From CAYVBE01 sp964572825 (GTDB taxonomy: Bacteria > Planctomycetota > Brocadiia > SM23-32), in NCBI GenBank assembly GCA_964572825.1, contig CAZNGS010000074.1, positions 1 through 20,934 on the forward strand: a stretch of DNA of 20,934 bases. Direction: 5' to 3'. A model generated the notes under the pieces. The model saw only the letters and a list, made by a program, of their open reading frames with translations. It made no database searches and was not told the DNA's origin. This document shows, piece after piece, positions 7,144 through 16,048 of the stretch; position 1 is the stretch's first letter; every line of letters begins with the position of its first letter. A program made the position numbers and the translations under genes.

Positions 7144-9279
7144 ATGAACACGACGCGTAGAATCTGTGAGTGTGGCTTTGTTGCTGCTACGTGGCTTTTG
7201 CTCTTCGCCCCCGGAGTCTGTGCTCGGGCGGGGGAGGTGATCCGTCCGGACCTTGACGGACCCCTGCACGATGCGGCGGTGACCCGCCGGCCGCTGGAGA
7301 TCGTGCGCGCCGAGGGTCTGCCCGTGGACAACGAGACTACGGCGGGCGGGCAGCGGTGGCAGACCAGGATGCCCCTGCGGCCGCTGATGGACACTCCGCT
7401 CCGCGACGTGAGCGTCTGCCGCGGACCGCAGGGGGCCTACTACATGACAGGTACCCGCGGCGTCGCACGGCCTGACGGGACGATGGACTTCCAGAACGAC
7501 CGGACCATCCGGCTCTGGAAGTCACAGGATATGGTGAACTGGGAACCGCTCGGCGTGGTCTGGAACCTGAAGACTCATCCCGACATCTGGAAACGCTGGC
7601 AGCGGACCTACCGTATCCCGGCCGAACGGCCGGAGGGCCCGCGCGCCTGGGGCATCCGCGCGCCCGAGGTCCATTGCGCGAAGGACACCTTCTGGATCGC
7701 CTTCTCCATGAACGGCAGGGGCACCGGGTTGCTCCGAAGCACAACCGGCGAGGCGAAAGGACCCTACGAGTTCATCGGCCAGATCACTACTCTCGGCGAC
7801 GACCCGTCGCTGTTCGAGGACGACGACGGCACGGTGTACTGGCTCTACGACGGCGGATGGATCGCCCGGATGAAAGAGGACATGAGCGGCCTGGCGGAGC
7901 GGCCGCGCCTGCTGCAACCGAAAACGGTCGGCACACTGACTGATTACCCACGCGAGGTGGGTTCCGACGGGGCCTTCATGTTCAAGGTGGACGGCACGTA
8001 CCACCTGGTCTGCGCCGACTATACCGAAAGGCTGGGCGGTGAGAGCGCCTGCTACGACACCTTCGTCGCCGTCGCGGACGACGTCTACGGCCCCTACAGC
8101 ATACGCTACATGATCATCCCCCACGGCGGGCAGACGACGGTGTTCCGGGACGCTGAGGGACGGCTTTACGGAACGTTCTGCGCGCGCGACGAGTTCGCAG
8201 TATTCCGGGACCGCGCGGCCATCGTGCCGCTCGTAAAGGATAACTTCCTGGGCCACGCCAACAAGCGGGGCTGGGTCATCACCGAAGGCGGGACGGTGGG
8301 CAGCCTGCAGCCGATCGAGCTGCCCGGCGACTACGGGGGACTGCGCGACCCCCACATCCTGCTCGCCCCCGATGGGAACTACTACCTGACCGGGACCACG
8401 GAGCGACAGATCGTCCGCTGCGGCGCCGTCCGACTGTGGAGGTCGCCCGACCTGAAGACCTGGGAGACGGTGGGGGACGAGCACGGGGCGGTCTGGTACT
8501 GCGACCAGGCCGAGTGGTCCGCCAGGTGGATCCAGCTCCCCGGCCGCCCCGATCATCCCAGGGTGCGCGACCTCTGGGGGCCGGACATATGTCACCTGAA
8601 GGGCACTTACTACATCCCCTTCGGCATGTTCAGCAACGGCGCCGGGGTGCTCAAAAGCACCAGCGGCCGGGCCGAGGGCCCCTACGCGTGCATCGCCGGG
8701 CCGCTGAACTGGACGGCCGACGTGGCGCTCTTCGAGGATGACCCTTCGACAGGCTCAGGGCAGGGCGGCACCGTGTACATGATCCTCGGGTTCGGCGTGA
8801 TGCGGATCGCCGTTATGAACGAGGACCTTACGGGCTTCAAGGAAGGGCCGAGGCCCATCGGGCCGGCCAACGGCTCGCGATTCGGTTACGAGGGCGTGTA
8901 CATGGACAAGATGAACGGCAGGTATGTGCTGTTTTACACCGACTGGCACGGCGAGCCGCCCGACGTGGTGCACCTGGGCTCGAAGGAGCGCTACCACAAC
9001 TGGGGCACCTACGATTTCATGTACTGCTCCGCGGACGATCCCCTGGGGCCCTACTCCAGGCCCCGGCTGGCCGTGCCCCACGGGGGCGCCTCCAGCGTGT
9101 TCAAAGACAAACAGGGCTACTGGTGGGCCACCATGTTCGGCACCGACCGGACGGCTCCCTTCAGCGCCAGGCTGGGCCTTGTGCCCCTCGGGCTGGAAAA
9201 CCGCGACGGCGAACTGATCATCCACGTCGAGCAGAATCCGGACGAGCACCAGCGCGACATCATGCAGGTGGACGAATAG
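7144..9279 (+). CDS. Secreted protein with two tandem GH43-like propellers
   Basis: ATG 7144 follows GGGAGGAGC, and the 711-residue product begins with a signal peptide (hydrophobic to about residue 27, VCARAGEV). Two propellers lie in tandem, about 75-385 and 390-695. Both carry the GH43 phrases: RDVSV and RDPHI (base Asp88, Asp402), DPSLFEDDDGTVYW and DVALFEDD (modulator Asp220, Asp526). At the acid position the second has Glu583 (YEGVYMDKMNGRYVLFY), while the first has Asp275 (SDGAFMFKVDGTYHLV). The second propeller may therefore be the active one and the first altered or used for binding. An eight-residue insert, PSTGSGQG, interrupts the second FEDD-GTVYM blade and matches a short dispersed repeat. 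GH43 activity is inferred from the family; the sugar is unknown. The motif EVIRPDL after the signal recurs in the partial gene at 20837. Confidence 0.85.
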   Translation: MNTTRRICECGFVAATWLLLFAPGVCARAGEVIRPDLDGPLHDAAVTRRPLEIVRAEGLPVDNETTAGGQRWQTRMPLRPLMDTPLRDVSVCRGPQGAYYMTGTRGVARPDGTMDFQNDRTIRLWKSQDMVNWEPLGVVWNLKTHPDIWKRWQRTYRIPAERPEGPRAWGIRAPEVHCAKDTFWIAFSMNGRGTGLLRSTTGEAKGPYEFIGQITTLGDDPSLFEDDDGTVYWLYDGGWIARMKEDMSGLAERPRLLQPKTVGTLTDYPREVGSDGAFMFKVDGTYHLVCADYTERLGGESACYDTFVAVADDVYGPYSIRYMIIPHGGQTTVFRDAEGRLYGTFCARDEFAVFRDRAAIVPLVKDNFLGHANKRGWVITEGGTVGSLQPIELPGDYGGLRDPHILLAPDGNYYLTGTTERQIVRCGAVRLWRSPDLKTWETVGDEHGAVWYCDQAEWSARWIQLPGRPDHPRVRDLWGPDICHLKGTYYIPFGMFSNGAGVLKSTSGRAEGPYACIAGPLNWTADVALFEDDPSTGSGQGGTVYMILGFGVMRIAVMNEDLTGFKEGPRPIGPANGSRFGYEGVYMDKMNGRYVLFYTDWHGEPPDVVHLGSKERYHNWGTYDFMYCSADDPLGPYSRPRLAVPHGGASSVFKDKQGYWWATMFGTDRTAPFSARLGLVPLGLENRDGELIIHVEQNPDEHQRDIMQVDE
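8742..8765 (+). repeat. In-frame 24-nt insertion resembling a dispersed short repeat
   Basis: CCTTCGACAGGCTCAGG and its flanks encode PSTGSGQG between FEDD and GTVYM. The equivalent blade in the first half of the same protein reads FEDDDGTVYW without it. The word CTTCGACAGGCTCAGG is one I recall as a small repeat scattered through coding regions of many environmental bacterial genomes. Only one copy is seen in this window. Edges are approximate to within two bases. Confidence 0.7.
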
Positions 9280-9452
9280 ACCGGCAGGCGAGGAATCCAT
9301 TGAAGAAATGCCTCTCGTTTACGAGGTTTGTCTTGATACCAACGGACCGAACCCGGCCCTCTGGCCCGCCCATGACCTCAAACATCTGGATGAGGCCGTC
9401 TACCAGGCACCCCATTAACAGCTCCCCCAACGGAAGGGAGGAACAACGAGCC
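9280..9452. other. 173-bp intergenic spacer without a gene
   Basis: I find no credible coding region. A four-pair hairpin CTCG-TTTA-CGAG (9314-9325) followed by GTTTGTCTT is present but too weak to call a terminator. A strong ribosome binding site, GGAAGGGAGG (9432-9441), precedes the next gene. Confidence 0.6.
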
Positions 9453-11000
9453 ATGTTGAGCACGCAAGCTGTAAGGCCCTGGCTGCCCGGTCTCGCGCTC
9501 GTGTTGCTGGCCGGCTCTCTGCTGGCCGCCGAGTCGGATTTTCGCCTCGACAGGGTGCGCATCCGGCCGCGGCCGGGACTGACACGTGTCGAAGGGTGGC
9601 GAATCGCCGGGTCCAACACCGGTCCCACGCGGCATTTCGTGGAGTTGGCGGCGGTGGACGCGTCCGTCGGTGAGGACGGATGGGTTGAGGTGGCGATACC
9701 GTCGGACGAGGTGTATCGGTACGTGAAGGTACAGGCCCTGGGCGATAGGAGGCTCGCCCTTGCGGAGGTCGAGTTCCACAACAGAGACGGGAAGCTGGAG
9801 GGAACGCCCTTCGGCACGGCGGGCGAGGAGGCCCCCGACGCGTGGAAGGCCGCCCTGGACGGGGACCCGACGACGGTCTTCGAGTCGCCCATCGAGAATG
9901 CCTACGCGGGTCTCGATCTGGGAGGGGAGGCCCAGTGCCCGGCGCCCCGTTTGCGGCCCCGCTGCGGGGTGTACGCGGAGCCTCAGCAGGTGGAGCTGAG
10001 CGTCTGGCCCCACGGCCCGACCATCCGATACACCGTGGATGGCTCGACGCCCACGGAGACGCACGGCACGGTGCACGCGGGCCCCTTCACGGTGGACCGC
10101 AGCCTGGGCATTGCGGCCATCTCATACCAGCAGGGCCGTGCGCCCAGCCGGATGCTCATCGGCGCTTACGCCATCGGCCCTCGCGTGGCGCAACTGCCCC
10201 TGGTCACCTCCTACCACATCGGCAACAGCCTGACCGACACCGTCGTGGCCTGGATGGAGCCGCTGAGCTGGAGCGGGGGGAAGAACTACCGGTTCCTGCG
10301 CAAGACCATCCCCGGATGCGGCCTGGAGGGCAACTGGAACAGCAACGGCCGCGGCTTCGGGGACAGCGACTACCAGAAAGTGCTGGCCGACGGCGTGGAC
10401 CATCTTTTCCTTCAGGTCTTGCCCAACCCGCCGGGGCTGGAGAGCGACGGACGGGCCGGGATCAATTTCATGCAACTGGCCCAGCGGGGCAACCCCGAGG
10501 TGCAGGTCTGGCTCTATGCCCAGTGGCCCTCTCAGGAAGGCTGGGAGCGGGACGCGCACTGCGTCGGCGCCGCCTGGATGAAGCCGCAATGGTATCCGTC
10601 CAACCGAAATCCCAAAAACTGGGACGAGGCCATGCTCAACAAGATGGAGTACTATCGGGCCACGCTGAAGATATGGAACGAAAGCAATGGCGGCGAACCC
10701 GCCCGGCTCTGCCCCGGCGGACCCGCGCTGCTGGCCCTCAAGCGCGAGATAGAGGCGGGCGAGGTGCCCGGCATCACCGACTTTGGCGAGATGTTTGCCG
10801 ACGGTCTGCACATGTCGCGCAGGGGCGCCTACTTGATATCGCTGGTGCATTATGCTTGCATCTACGGGGAAAATCCCCGCGGCCGGGTGACGCACGGGGG
10901 CAGCGGCCTCACGGCGGAGCAGGCGGACCTCTTCAAGCGCATTGCCTGGGACGCGGTCACCGCGGAGCCGCTCTCCGGCGTGATGGAGCCGGACGAATGA
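9453..11000 (+). CDS. Secreted SGNH-type hydrolase with galactose-binding-like and chitobiase-C-like domains
   Basis: ATG 9453 follows GGAAGGGAGG by 11 bases and gives a 515-residue protein with a signal peptide (LALVLLAGSLLAA). Residues about 26-165 resemble a discoidin/F5-8 type C beta-sandwich (YRYVKVQALGDRRLALAEVEF, then WKAALDGDPTTVF and LDLGG). Residues about 170-245 match the chitobiase/hexosaminidase C-terminal repeat (TIRYTVDGSTPTETHG). The rest is an SGNH domain with Ser259 in IGNSLTDT and Asp450/His453 in ADGLHMS. SGNH enzymes remove acyl groups, and in such clusters they usually deacetylate polysaccharides; here that is inferred. The catalytic domain shares GNSLTD and a YAQW strand with the gene at 13949, but the accessory domains are at the opposite end. 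Some other open frames with earlier starts exist but would run into the upstream gene. Confidence 0.8.
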   Translation: MLSTQAVRPWLPGLALVLLAGSLLAAESDFRLDRVRIRPRPGLTRVEGWRIAGSNTGPTRHFVELAAVDASVGEDGWVEVAIPSDEVYRYVKVQALGDRRLALAEVEFHNRDGKLEGTPFGTAGEEAPDAWKAALDGDPTTVFESPIENAYAGLDLGGEAQCPAPRLRPRCGVYAEPQQVELSVWPHGPTIRYTVDGSTPTETHGTVHAGPFTVDRSLGIAAISYQQGRAPSRMLIGAYAIGPRVAQLPLVTSYHIGNSLTDTVVAWMEPLSWSGGKNYRFLRKTIPGCGLEGNWNSNGRGFGDSDYQKVLADGVDHLFLQVLPNPPGLESDGRAGINFMQLAQRGNPEVQVWLYAQWPSQEGWERDAHCVGAAWMKPQWYPSNRNPKNWDEAMLNKMEYYRATLKIWNESNGGEPARLCPGGPALLALKREIEAGEVPGITDFGEMFADGLHMSRRGAYLISLVHYACIYGENPRGRVTHGGSGLTAEQADLFKRIAWDAVTAEPLSGVMEPDE

Positions 11001-11051
11001 GAACCGGATTGCCGTGAACGGACGAAAGAACCGGGACTGGGGGAGGAGCAG

Positions 11052-13901
11052 ATGGCTGAGCAAGGGCGTGTGGTGTTCGCATTGCTGGCAAGCGCACTTT
11101 TTCTGGCGCTCTGCTTCGGACCGGCCTGGGCGGCGGGACGCGGGCGGGAGGCGTCCTGGACGGTGGTCGGCTCCGACCGGATGAGCGTCGGCGTGCTGCG
11201 GGGCGAGGCCCCGGTCTTCATCCTCGACGGCAACCTCACGGGACCCGGCTGGAAAGGAGGGCGTCTGCACAACCTCGCACGGGTCGAGGGGGAGAAGAGA
11301 CTATTCCAGGAGAAGGATGTGGGGTTCTACGAAAGGTGGTGGGACAAGGAGCCCATGCCCGGCCGCTGCGACGTCCGCTACGAACTGTCGCAGGCCGGTC
11401 CCGGGAGATTCCGCATGCGCTACGAGTGCGTCCCCGATTCCGACACCACTTTCGGTCCGCCGAAGAACATGGGCGAAAAAAGCGTGACCATCGGCCCGGT
11501 GCTCGGACCGGAGCCGTATTTCGAGGGAGGGAAATGTACCTTCACCTTCCTCGACGGCAGGACGCAGCAGCGGCCCCTGCCGGTGCCGAGGGGCCATTAC
11601 GAGAACGTCGCGTCGGTGACGTTGAGGACTCCCGGCGGGGAGGTGACCCGAATGGTCTTCGATCCGCCCCTGTTCGTGCATTGCGACCACAACGAGCTGC
11701 GCTGTTTCTCGGGGAACAATACGGCAGTCGCGGCGGGCGAGACCTTTACCCAGGAGATCGCTCTCGAGCTGCCGCACGCAGCGGATTTCGAGCCGGGCAA
11801 CCGGCTGGTGGACATGTCCGACTGGTTTTCGCTGGACATGGAGGAAGTTGAGGACTTCGCGAGCCCCAGCATGCTGGGCATGAGGAACTGGCTTGACAAG
11901 CCGGCCGGCCGGCACGGCTACTGCCGGGTGGAGGGCAAGAACTTCGTCTTCGAGGATGGCACGCCGGTGAACTTCTGGGGCGTCAACCAGTGTAACCGGG
12001 GTGTCTGCCCCGAGCCGGAACAGGCCGTGCAGTGGGCGGACAAGTGGGCCAAGCACGGCGTCAACCTGGTGCGGATGCACAAGTTCATCGGCCACGGCTG
12101 GAAGGACTCGGGCATCCACGATAACGACGATACGCAGAAGCTCGACGAGGAGATGGCACGGCGATGGGACAACTACAACGCGCTGCTGGCCGAGCGCGGC
12201 GTCTACACCGGCTGGTCCCAGTTCTACGGTCTGAAGCTCACTCCCGCCGACAAAGACCGGGTCTGGGCCTACGACGAGATCATGGAAACGACGCAGGGAC
12301 CGCCGTGGTACCACGCCACCACCATCGGCCTGGTGAACTTCGCGCCTGACCTGCAGGACCTGCACATCTCCATCCTGCAGAACCTGCTCAACCGGGTGAA
12401 CACCGTCACGGGCAAACGCTACGCCGACAGTCCCTCGCTGGCCTACATCGAGATACAGAACGAAGACGACATCTTCTTCGGCTACACGGCGCTTGTGAAC
12501 CAGTGCCCCACCTACAAGAAGTACGTGGACAGGGAATTCTCCAAATGGCTGCTGGAGAAGTACGGCAGCCGGGACGAGTTGAAGGATGCCTGGGGCGATG
12601 CGCTGGGCGAGAATGAGAGCCCGGCCGCCGGTACCGTGGCGGCGTTCGTCGATCGCTGGCGCTACGGCGGCGACGACTCGCCCCGGATACAGGATGCCTA
12701 CGCCTTTCTCTACAAGTGCCAGGACGAATACTACAAGCGCGTGGTCAAGGCCATCCGGGAGACCGGCTACAGGGGGGCCATCTGCGGCTCCTGCTGGCAG
12801 GCGCAGACCTTCCTGGGCCATCTCTACAACGTGCGTTCGGACCGCGAGGTGGGCTTCATCGATCGCCACAACTACGGCGGCGGCGACATGCTGCGCAGCC
12901 CCGGCCGCAGCCTGCTGAGCGCCGGCATGCAGCAGGTGGCCGACCGGCCCTTTGCCCTTTCCGAATGGGCGGGCGGCGGCGTGTACAACGGCATGGAGAT
13001 GGTGCCGGTCATCGGCTTCATCGGCATGGGTGTGCAGGGGTGGGACATGTCAGCCCACTTCGCCAGCGGCGCCCCCGGAATCGGCAGAAACGTCTGCGAC
13101 CGGTTTATGAGCCTCAGCCAGTATCCGGCCGTGGCGCGGGCCCTGTATCGGGGCGATCTGGTGGAGACCGACCATGTGGCCGTGCGCCGTGTCAGCATCC
13201 CGGCGATGGCGGACAACTCCATCGGCTTCTCGGAAAACTTCAGCCTCCTGGGCGGGGCCAACATCAAGGAGTTCTCCTCGGTGGTGCCGCAGGAGTCCCT
13301 CGGTGTCGGTCCGGTGGTGCTGGAGTTCGTGGACGGACCGGTCAGCGACCCGGTCGAGCTCCGCGTGGATCAGTTCATTGACCGCACCCGCCGGGTGCTG
13401 CGCTCCGCCTCCGGGCAGGTGCGGTGGGACTATTCCGGGCGGGGGTACTTCACCCTGGACACACCCGGCACCCAGGGCCTCGTCGGCTTCGGCGGCGGGA
13501 CGGAACACGGCCTCGGCGATGTGACGCTAGAGGTTGAGAACCCGCTCGCGTTCATCTACATCAGCGCGAAAGGCCCCGACGAGACCATCGCCGACGGCTC
13601 CTCCCTGGTCATCACCACGGTCGGCCGCATGTTCCGCGAGGGTAGCGTGATGGACGAGGTCACGATGGAGGCCGTCCGGCGGCCGGACAACCCGGAAGCC
13701 GCCCGGCAGCTCATCGAACCCGTGGTTGCCACCATTGAGCTGAAGCGGGATGATGACTGCCGCGTGTTCGCGCTGGACCATGGCGGCCGTCTGGGCGACC
13801 CCGTGACCCAGGTGCCGGTGCAGGAGACCGCCGACGGCTGCCGGTTCACCCTTGACGGGGGACGGTACGACACGATGTACTACATCGTGCAATTCCGGTG
13901 A
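11052..13901 (+). CDS. Secreted clan GH-A-like glycoside hydrolase (paralog 2 of 3)
   Basis: ATG 11052 follows GGGAGGAG and starts a 949-residue protein with a signal peptide ending near GPAWAAG. Residues about 35-290 are an N-terminal beta-rich region opening with SWTVVGSDRMSVGVL. The catalytic barrel starts about 297 with FVFEDGTPVNFWGVNQ, followed by KHGVNLVRMHKF. The probable acid/base is Glu471 (IEIQNEDD) and the probable nucleophile Glu638 (FALSEWAGG); an Asn-Glu pair at strand 4 and a Glu at strand 7 define clan GH-A, which includes GH5, GH2, GH39 and GH42. The C-terminal region from about 700 carries VPQESL, WDYSGRGYFTLDTPGTQGLVG and ITTVGR. The family resembles uncharacterised cellulase-like proteins of planctomycetes; I cannot give a GH number. 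It lies between the two SGNH genes, 51 bp after one and close before the other, so joint action on an esterified glycan is plausible. Confidence 0.85.
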   Translation: MAEQGRVVFALLASALFLALCFGPAWAAGRGREASWTVVGSDRMSVGVLRGEAPVFILDGNLTGPGWKGGRLHNLARVEGEKRLFQEKDVGFYERWWDKEPMPGRCDVRYELSQAGPGRFRMRYECVPDSDTTFGPPKNMGEKSVTIGPVLGPEPYFEGGKCTFTFLDGRTQQRPLPVPRGHYENVASVTLRTPGGEVTRMVFDPPLFVHCDHNELRCFSGNNTAVAAGETFTQEIALELPHAADFEPGNRLVDMSDWFSLDMEEVEDFASPSMLGMRNWLDKPAGRHGYCRVEGKNFVFEDGTPVNFWGVNQCNRGVCPEPEQAVQWADKWAKHGVNLVRMHKFIGHGWKDSGIHDNDDTQKLDEEMARRWDNYNALLAERGVYTGWSQFYGLKLTPADKDRVWAYDEIMETTQGPPWYHATTIGLVNFAPDLQDLHISILQNLLNRVNTVTGKRYADSPSLAYIEIQNEDDIFFGYTALVNQCPTYKKYVDREFSKWLLEKYGSRDELKDAWGDALGENESPAAGTVAAFVDRWRYGGDDSPRIQDAYAFLYKCQDEYYKRVVKAIRETGYRGAICGSCWQAQTFLGHLYNVRSDREVGFIDRHNYGGGDMLRSPGRSLLSAGMQQVADRPFALSEWAGGGVYNGMEMVPVIGFIGMGVQGWDMSAHFASGAPGIGRNVCDRFMSLSQYPAVARALYRGDLVETDHVAVRRVSIPAMADNSIGFSENFSLLGGANIKEFSSVVPQESLGVGPVVLEFVDGPVSDPVELRVDQFIDRTRRVLRSASGQVRWDYSGRGYFTLDTPGTQGLVGFGGGTEHGLGDVTLEVENPLAFIYISAKGPDETIADGSSLVITTVGRMFREGSVMDEVTMEAVRRPDNPEAARQLIEPVVATIELKRDDDCRVFALDHGGRLGDPVTQVPVQETADGCRFTLDGGRYDTMYYIVQFR

Positions 13902-13934
13902 GAACGCCGGAGCTCGTCGAGCAACTTCCTCAGC

Positions 13935-13942
13935 GGGGAGGG
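13935..13942 (+). promoter_or_regulatory. Ribosome binding site deciding a GTG start
   Basis: GGGGAGGG lies six bases before GTG 13949. A second in-frame GTG at 13898 overlaps the previous stop codon but lacks such a site and would bury the signal peptide behind 17 residues. Confidence 0.65.
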
Positions 13943-13948
13943 TGTTTT

Positions 13949-16048
13949 GTGAACAGGTGCCTGGTTGTCTGTGCCGTTCTTGCGATGGCGTTCTTCTGTC
14001 CGGTCAACGCGGCTGAAGAGTCGCGCATCCACTACTTCGGCAACAGCCTGACCGACCAGGTGCGCTACGAGAGCTTCAAGAAGTTGTGCGACGGGTCGGG
14101 CCATCCTATTGACTGGAAGCGCGAGATGGCACCGGGCGTGCCGGTCACCTGGCACTGGGACCAGAAGCCCAAATGGGAGAAGAAGCTGACCGAGGAAGAG
14201 TGGGACGTGGTGACGTTGCAGCCTTTCCAGAACTTCGAGGTCGAGTACGAAGCCTGCGAGAAGTTCGCCCGGTTCCTGAAGGAGAAACAGCCGGATGTCC
14301 GGCTCTACATATATGCCCAATGGCAGGCGCGCCGCTCGGGCGACTGGCTCGGCGATTTCCTGCGGACAAGTGAAGTCGTCACCGACAAGGGCTGGACCGG
14401 GGGTTGCCGCAAGAGGACCGGGGAGGAGTTCTGGCTCGAAAACGTGGCGCGGGACGCTGAAAAAGCGGGGAGCACCGTCAGAGTCGAGCGCAGCCTGAAG
14501 AACCAGTACGAGCTGACCGTGCAGGGACTGAACGCGCGCGTGCCGATGAAGAACCCGGTCCGGCTCATCCCCGTCGGGCACGTGCTGGAGCTTCTGAGCA
14601 GCAAGATGCGCGCCGGCCTGGTGCCGGACTACAACTCCCCGTACCAGTTCTACGCCGACGGTATCCACCTCCACAACGTCGGCTGCTACATCGTGGCCTG
14701 CACCTTCTACGCCACCATCTTCGGGACCAGCCCCGTGGGTCTGCCGGTCGGTGAATACCAGGGGGGACCCCACTACCACGGCCACTCGGAGCACATCAGC
14801 CCCGAGCTTGCCCGGGTGATCCAGGAGACGGTCTGGGAGGTGGTGGCCGGCCATCCCCTCACCGGCGTGACCGCCGACCGGCCGGTCACCGTAGCCACCG
14901 CCTCGCTCCAGCCCGCCGTCCAGGGCGAGCCTTACCGGTTCCGGCTCTACGGCGCGTTCGGGGAGGCGCCCCGTTCCTGGAGCGTCGCCTCGGGCGAACT
15001 GCCGGCCGACCTGAGCCTGAGCGAGGACGGCCTGATCTCCGGAACCCCCGCCGCCGGGCCGGGGGAGACCACCGTCACCTTTGCGGTCGCCGATGCGAAT
15101 GGAAAGGCCAGCGAGAGGGAACTACGCCTGGCCATCGAACCTGACACTACCCCGGAAATCACGAGTGCGACGAAACTGGCGGGCCGCCGGTTGGGTGAGT
15201 ACTTCAAGGCCAGGCTCACGGCAGAAGGGGGCAACGACGCCCTGCAGTGGGCCGCAGTCAAGCGCGACGGTGGCCTCCCACCCGGACTGATGCTCCATCC
15301 AGACGGCACCATCAGCGGCTCGAACGGGCAGGAGGGAGAGCACACGTTCGAGTTGAGTGTGACCGACAGCGATCGGGGCGAGCCGGAGAGCGACACCGCC
15401 ACGTTCACCCTGCAGGTTGGCCCGCCCGGCGGCGGGGTCTTCCGCGTGCGGACCGTGCCGGAGGACACGAAGGTCAAGGCGGACGGCGTGCTCGACGAGC
15501 CGTTCTGGGACGTGAGGGAGCCGATCGAGAAGCTGGTGGTGGGCGAACAGACCAACGTGAGAGCCTTCTTCGACATCGTCCGTAAAGGCGGCGCGATGTA
15601 CGTGGCGGTCAGGGTCACCGATGCCGACCGGCACGTGAAACTCGGTGATCCGCCCGAAGAGAACCTGCCTTACGGCGACTCGATCGAGCTGTTCCTCGAT
15701 GTCCTGAACAACCGTCAGGAGGTCTATAACTACGACGACCGGCGGATCGGCATCGCCCCGACCGACCGCTGGTACCGCCCGCTCCTCGTGGCGCCGATGA
15801 CTTTCGGGCACTCCGGAAAGTGCGTCGAGACCGAAGACGGCTACACGGCCGAGTTCTGGCTGCACTTCTGGGCCCTGAACTTCCGCAACCGCAACTACCC
15901 GGCCGTGATGGGCTTTGATATCGCCGTCAACGACGATGACGACGGCGACGGCCGCGACAGCCAGGTGGTCTGGCAGGGCACGGCGGAGAACCACAGGGTG
16001 CCGAAGTTCGGCACCATCATCCTGGAACCGGAACCCAAAATAGAGTAG
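13949..16048 (+). CDS. Secreted SGNH-type hydrolase with Ig-like repeats and CBM9-like domain
   Basis: I place the start at GTG 13949, with GGGGAGGG just before it and a signal peptide right after (CLVVCAVLAMAFFCPVNAA). The product has 699 residues. The SGNH domain covers about 25-310, with Ser33 in YFGNSLTDQ and Asp237/His240 in YADGIHLHNVG. Two putative-Ig (He_PIG type) repeats follow, about 315-400 and 405-497, each with the pattern LPADLSLSEDGLISGTP or LPPGLMLHPDGTISG. The last part, about 500-699, resembles a family 9 carbohydrate-binding module: VKADGVLDEPFWD, DSIELFLDV, and GFDIAVNDDDDGDGRDSQVV. So it is probably a polysaccharide esterase with its own glycan-binding tail. Acyl-ester hydrolysis is inferred from the family fold; neither donor sugar nor acyl group can be read from the sequence. 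Confidence 0.82.
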   Translation: MNRCLVVCAVLAMAFFCPVNAAEESRIHYFGNSLTDQVRYESFKKLCDGSGHPIDWKREMAPGVPVTWHWDQKPKWEKKLTEEEWDVVTLQPFQNFEVEYEACEKFARFLKEKQPDVRLYIYAQWQARRSGDWLGDFLRTSEVVTDKGWTGGCRKRTGEEFWLENVARDAEKAGSTVRVERSLKNQYELTVQGLNARVPMKNPVRLIPVGHVLELLSSKMRAGLVPDYNSPYQFYADGIHLHNVGCYIVACTFYATIFGTSPVGLPVGEYQGGPHYHGHSEHISPELARVIQETVWEVVAGHPLTGVTADRPVTVATASLQPAVQGEPYRFRLYGAFGEAPRSWSVASGELPADLSLSEDGLISGTPAAGPGETTVTFAVADANGKASERELRLAIEPDTTPEITSATKLAGRRLGEYFKARLTAEGGNDALQWAAVKRDGGLPPGLMLHPDGTISGSNGQEGEHTFELSVTDSDRGEPESDTATFTLQVGPPGGGVFRVRTVPEDTKVKADGVLDEPFWDVREPIEKLVVGEQTNVRAFFDIVRKGGAMYVAVRVTDADRHVKLGDPPEENLPYGDSIELFLDVLNNRQEVYNYDDRRIGIAPTDRWYRPLLVAPMTFGHSGKCVETEDGYTAEFWLHFWALNFRNRNYPAVMGFDIAVNDDDDGDGRDSQVVWQGTAENHRVPKFGTIILEPEPKIE

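Noticed and set aside
8580..8620. GPDICH in the second GH43 propeller as a lost catalytic Glu
   Set aside because: This corresponds to the structural WAPE/WAPD-type motif of blade 2, where Asp is common. The acid position is better matched by Glu583 further on.
9311..9335. Hairpin with CTCG-TTTA-CGAG as a terminator
   Set aside because: The stem has only four sure pairs and the following GTTTGTCTT is not a clean T run.
11301..12869. A 522-codon open frame on the minus strand, and a 474-codon one at 2123-3547
   Set aside because: Both are antisense shadows of clear GH-A-like and GH43-like genes and share the same biased, low-information composition.
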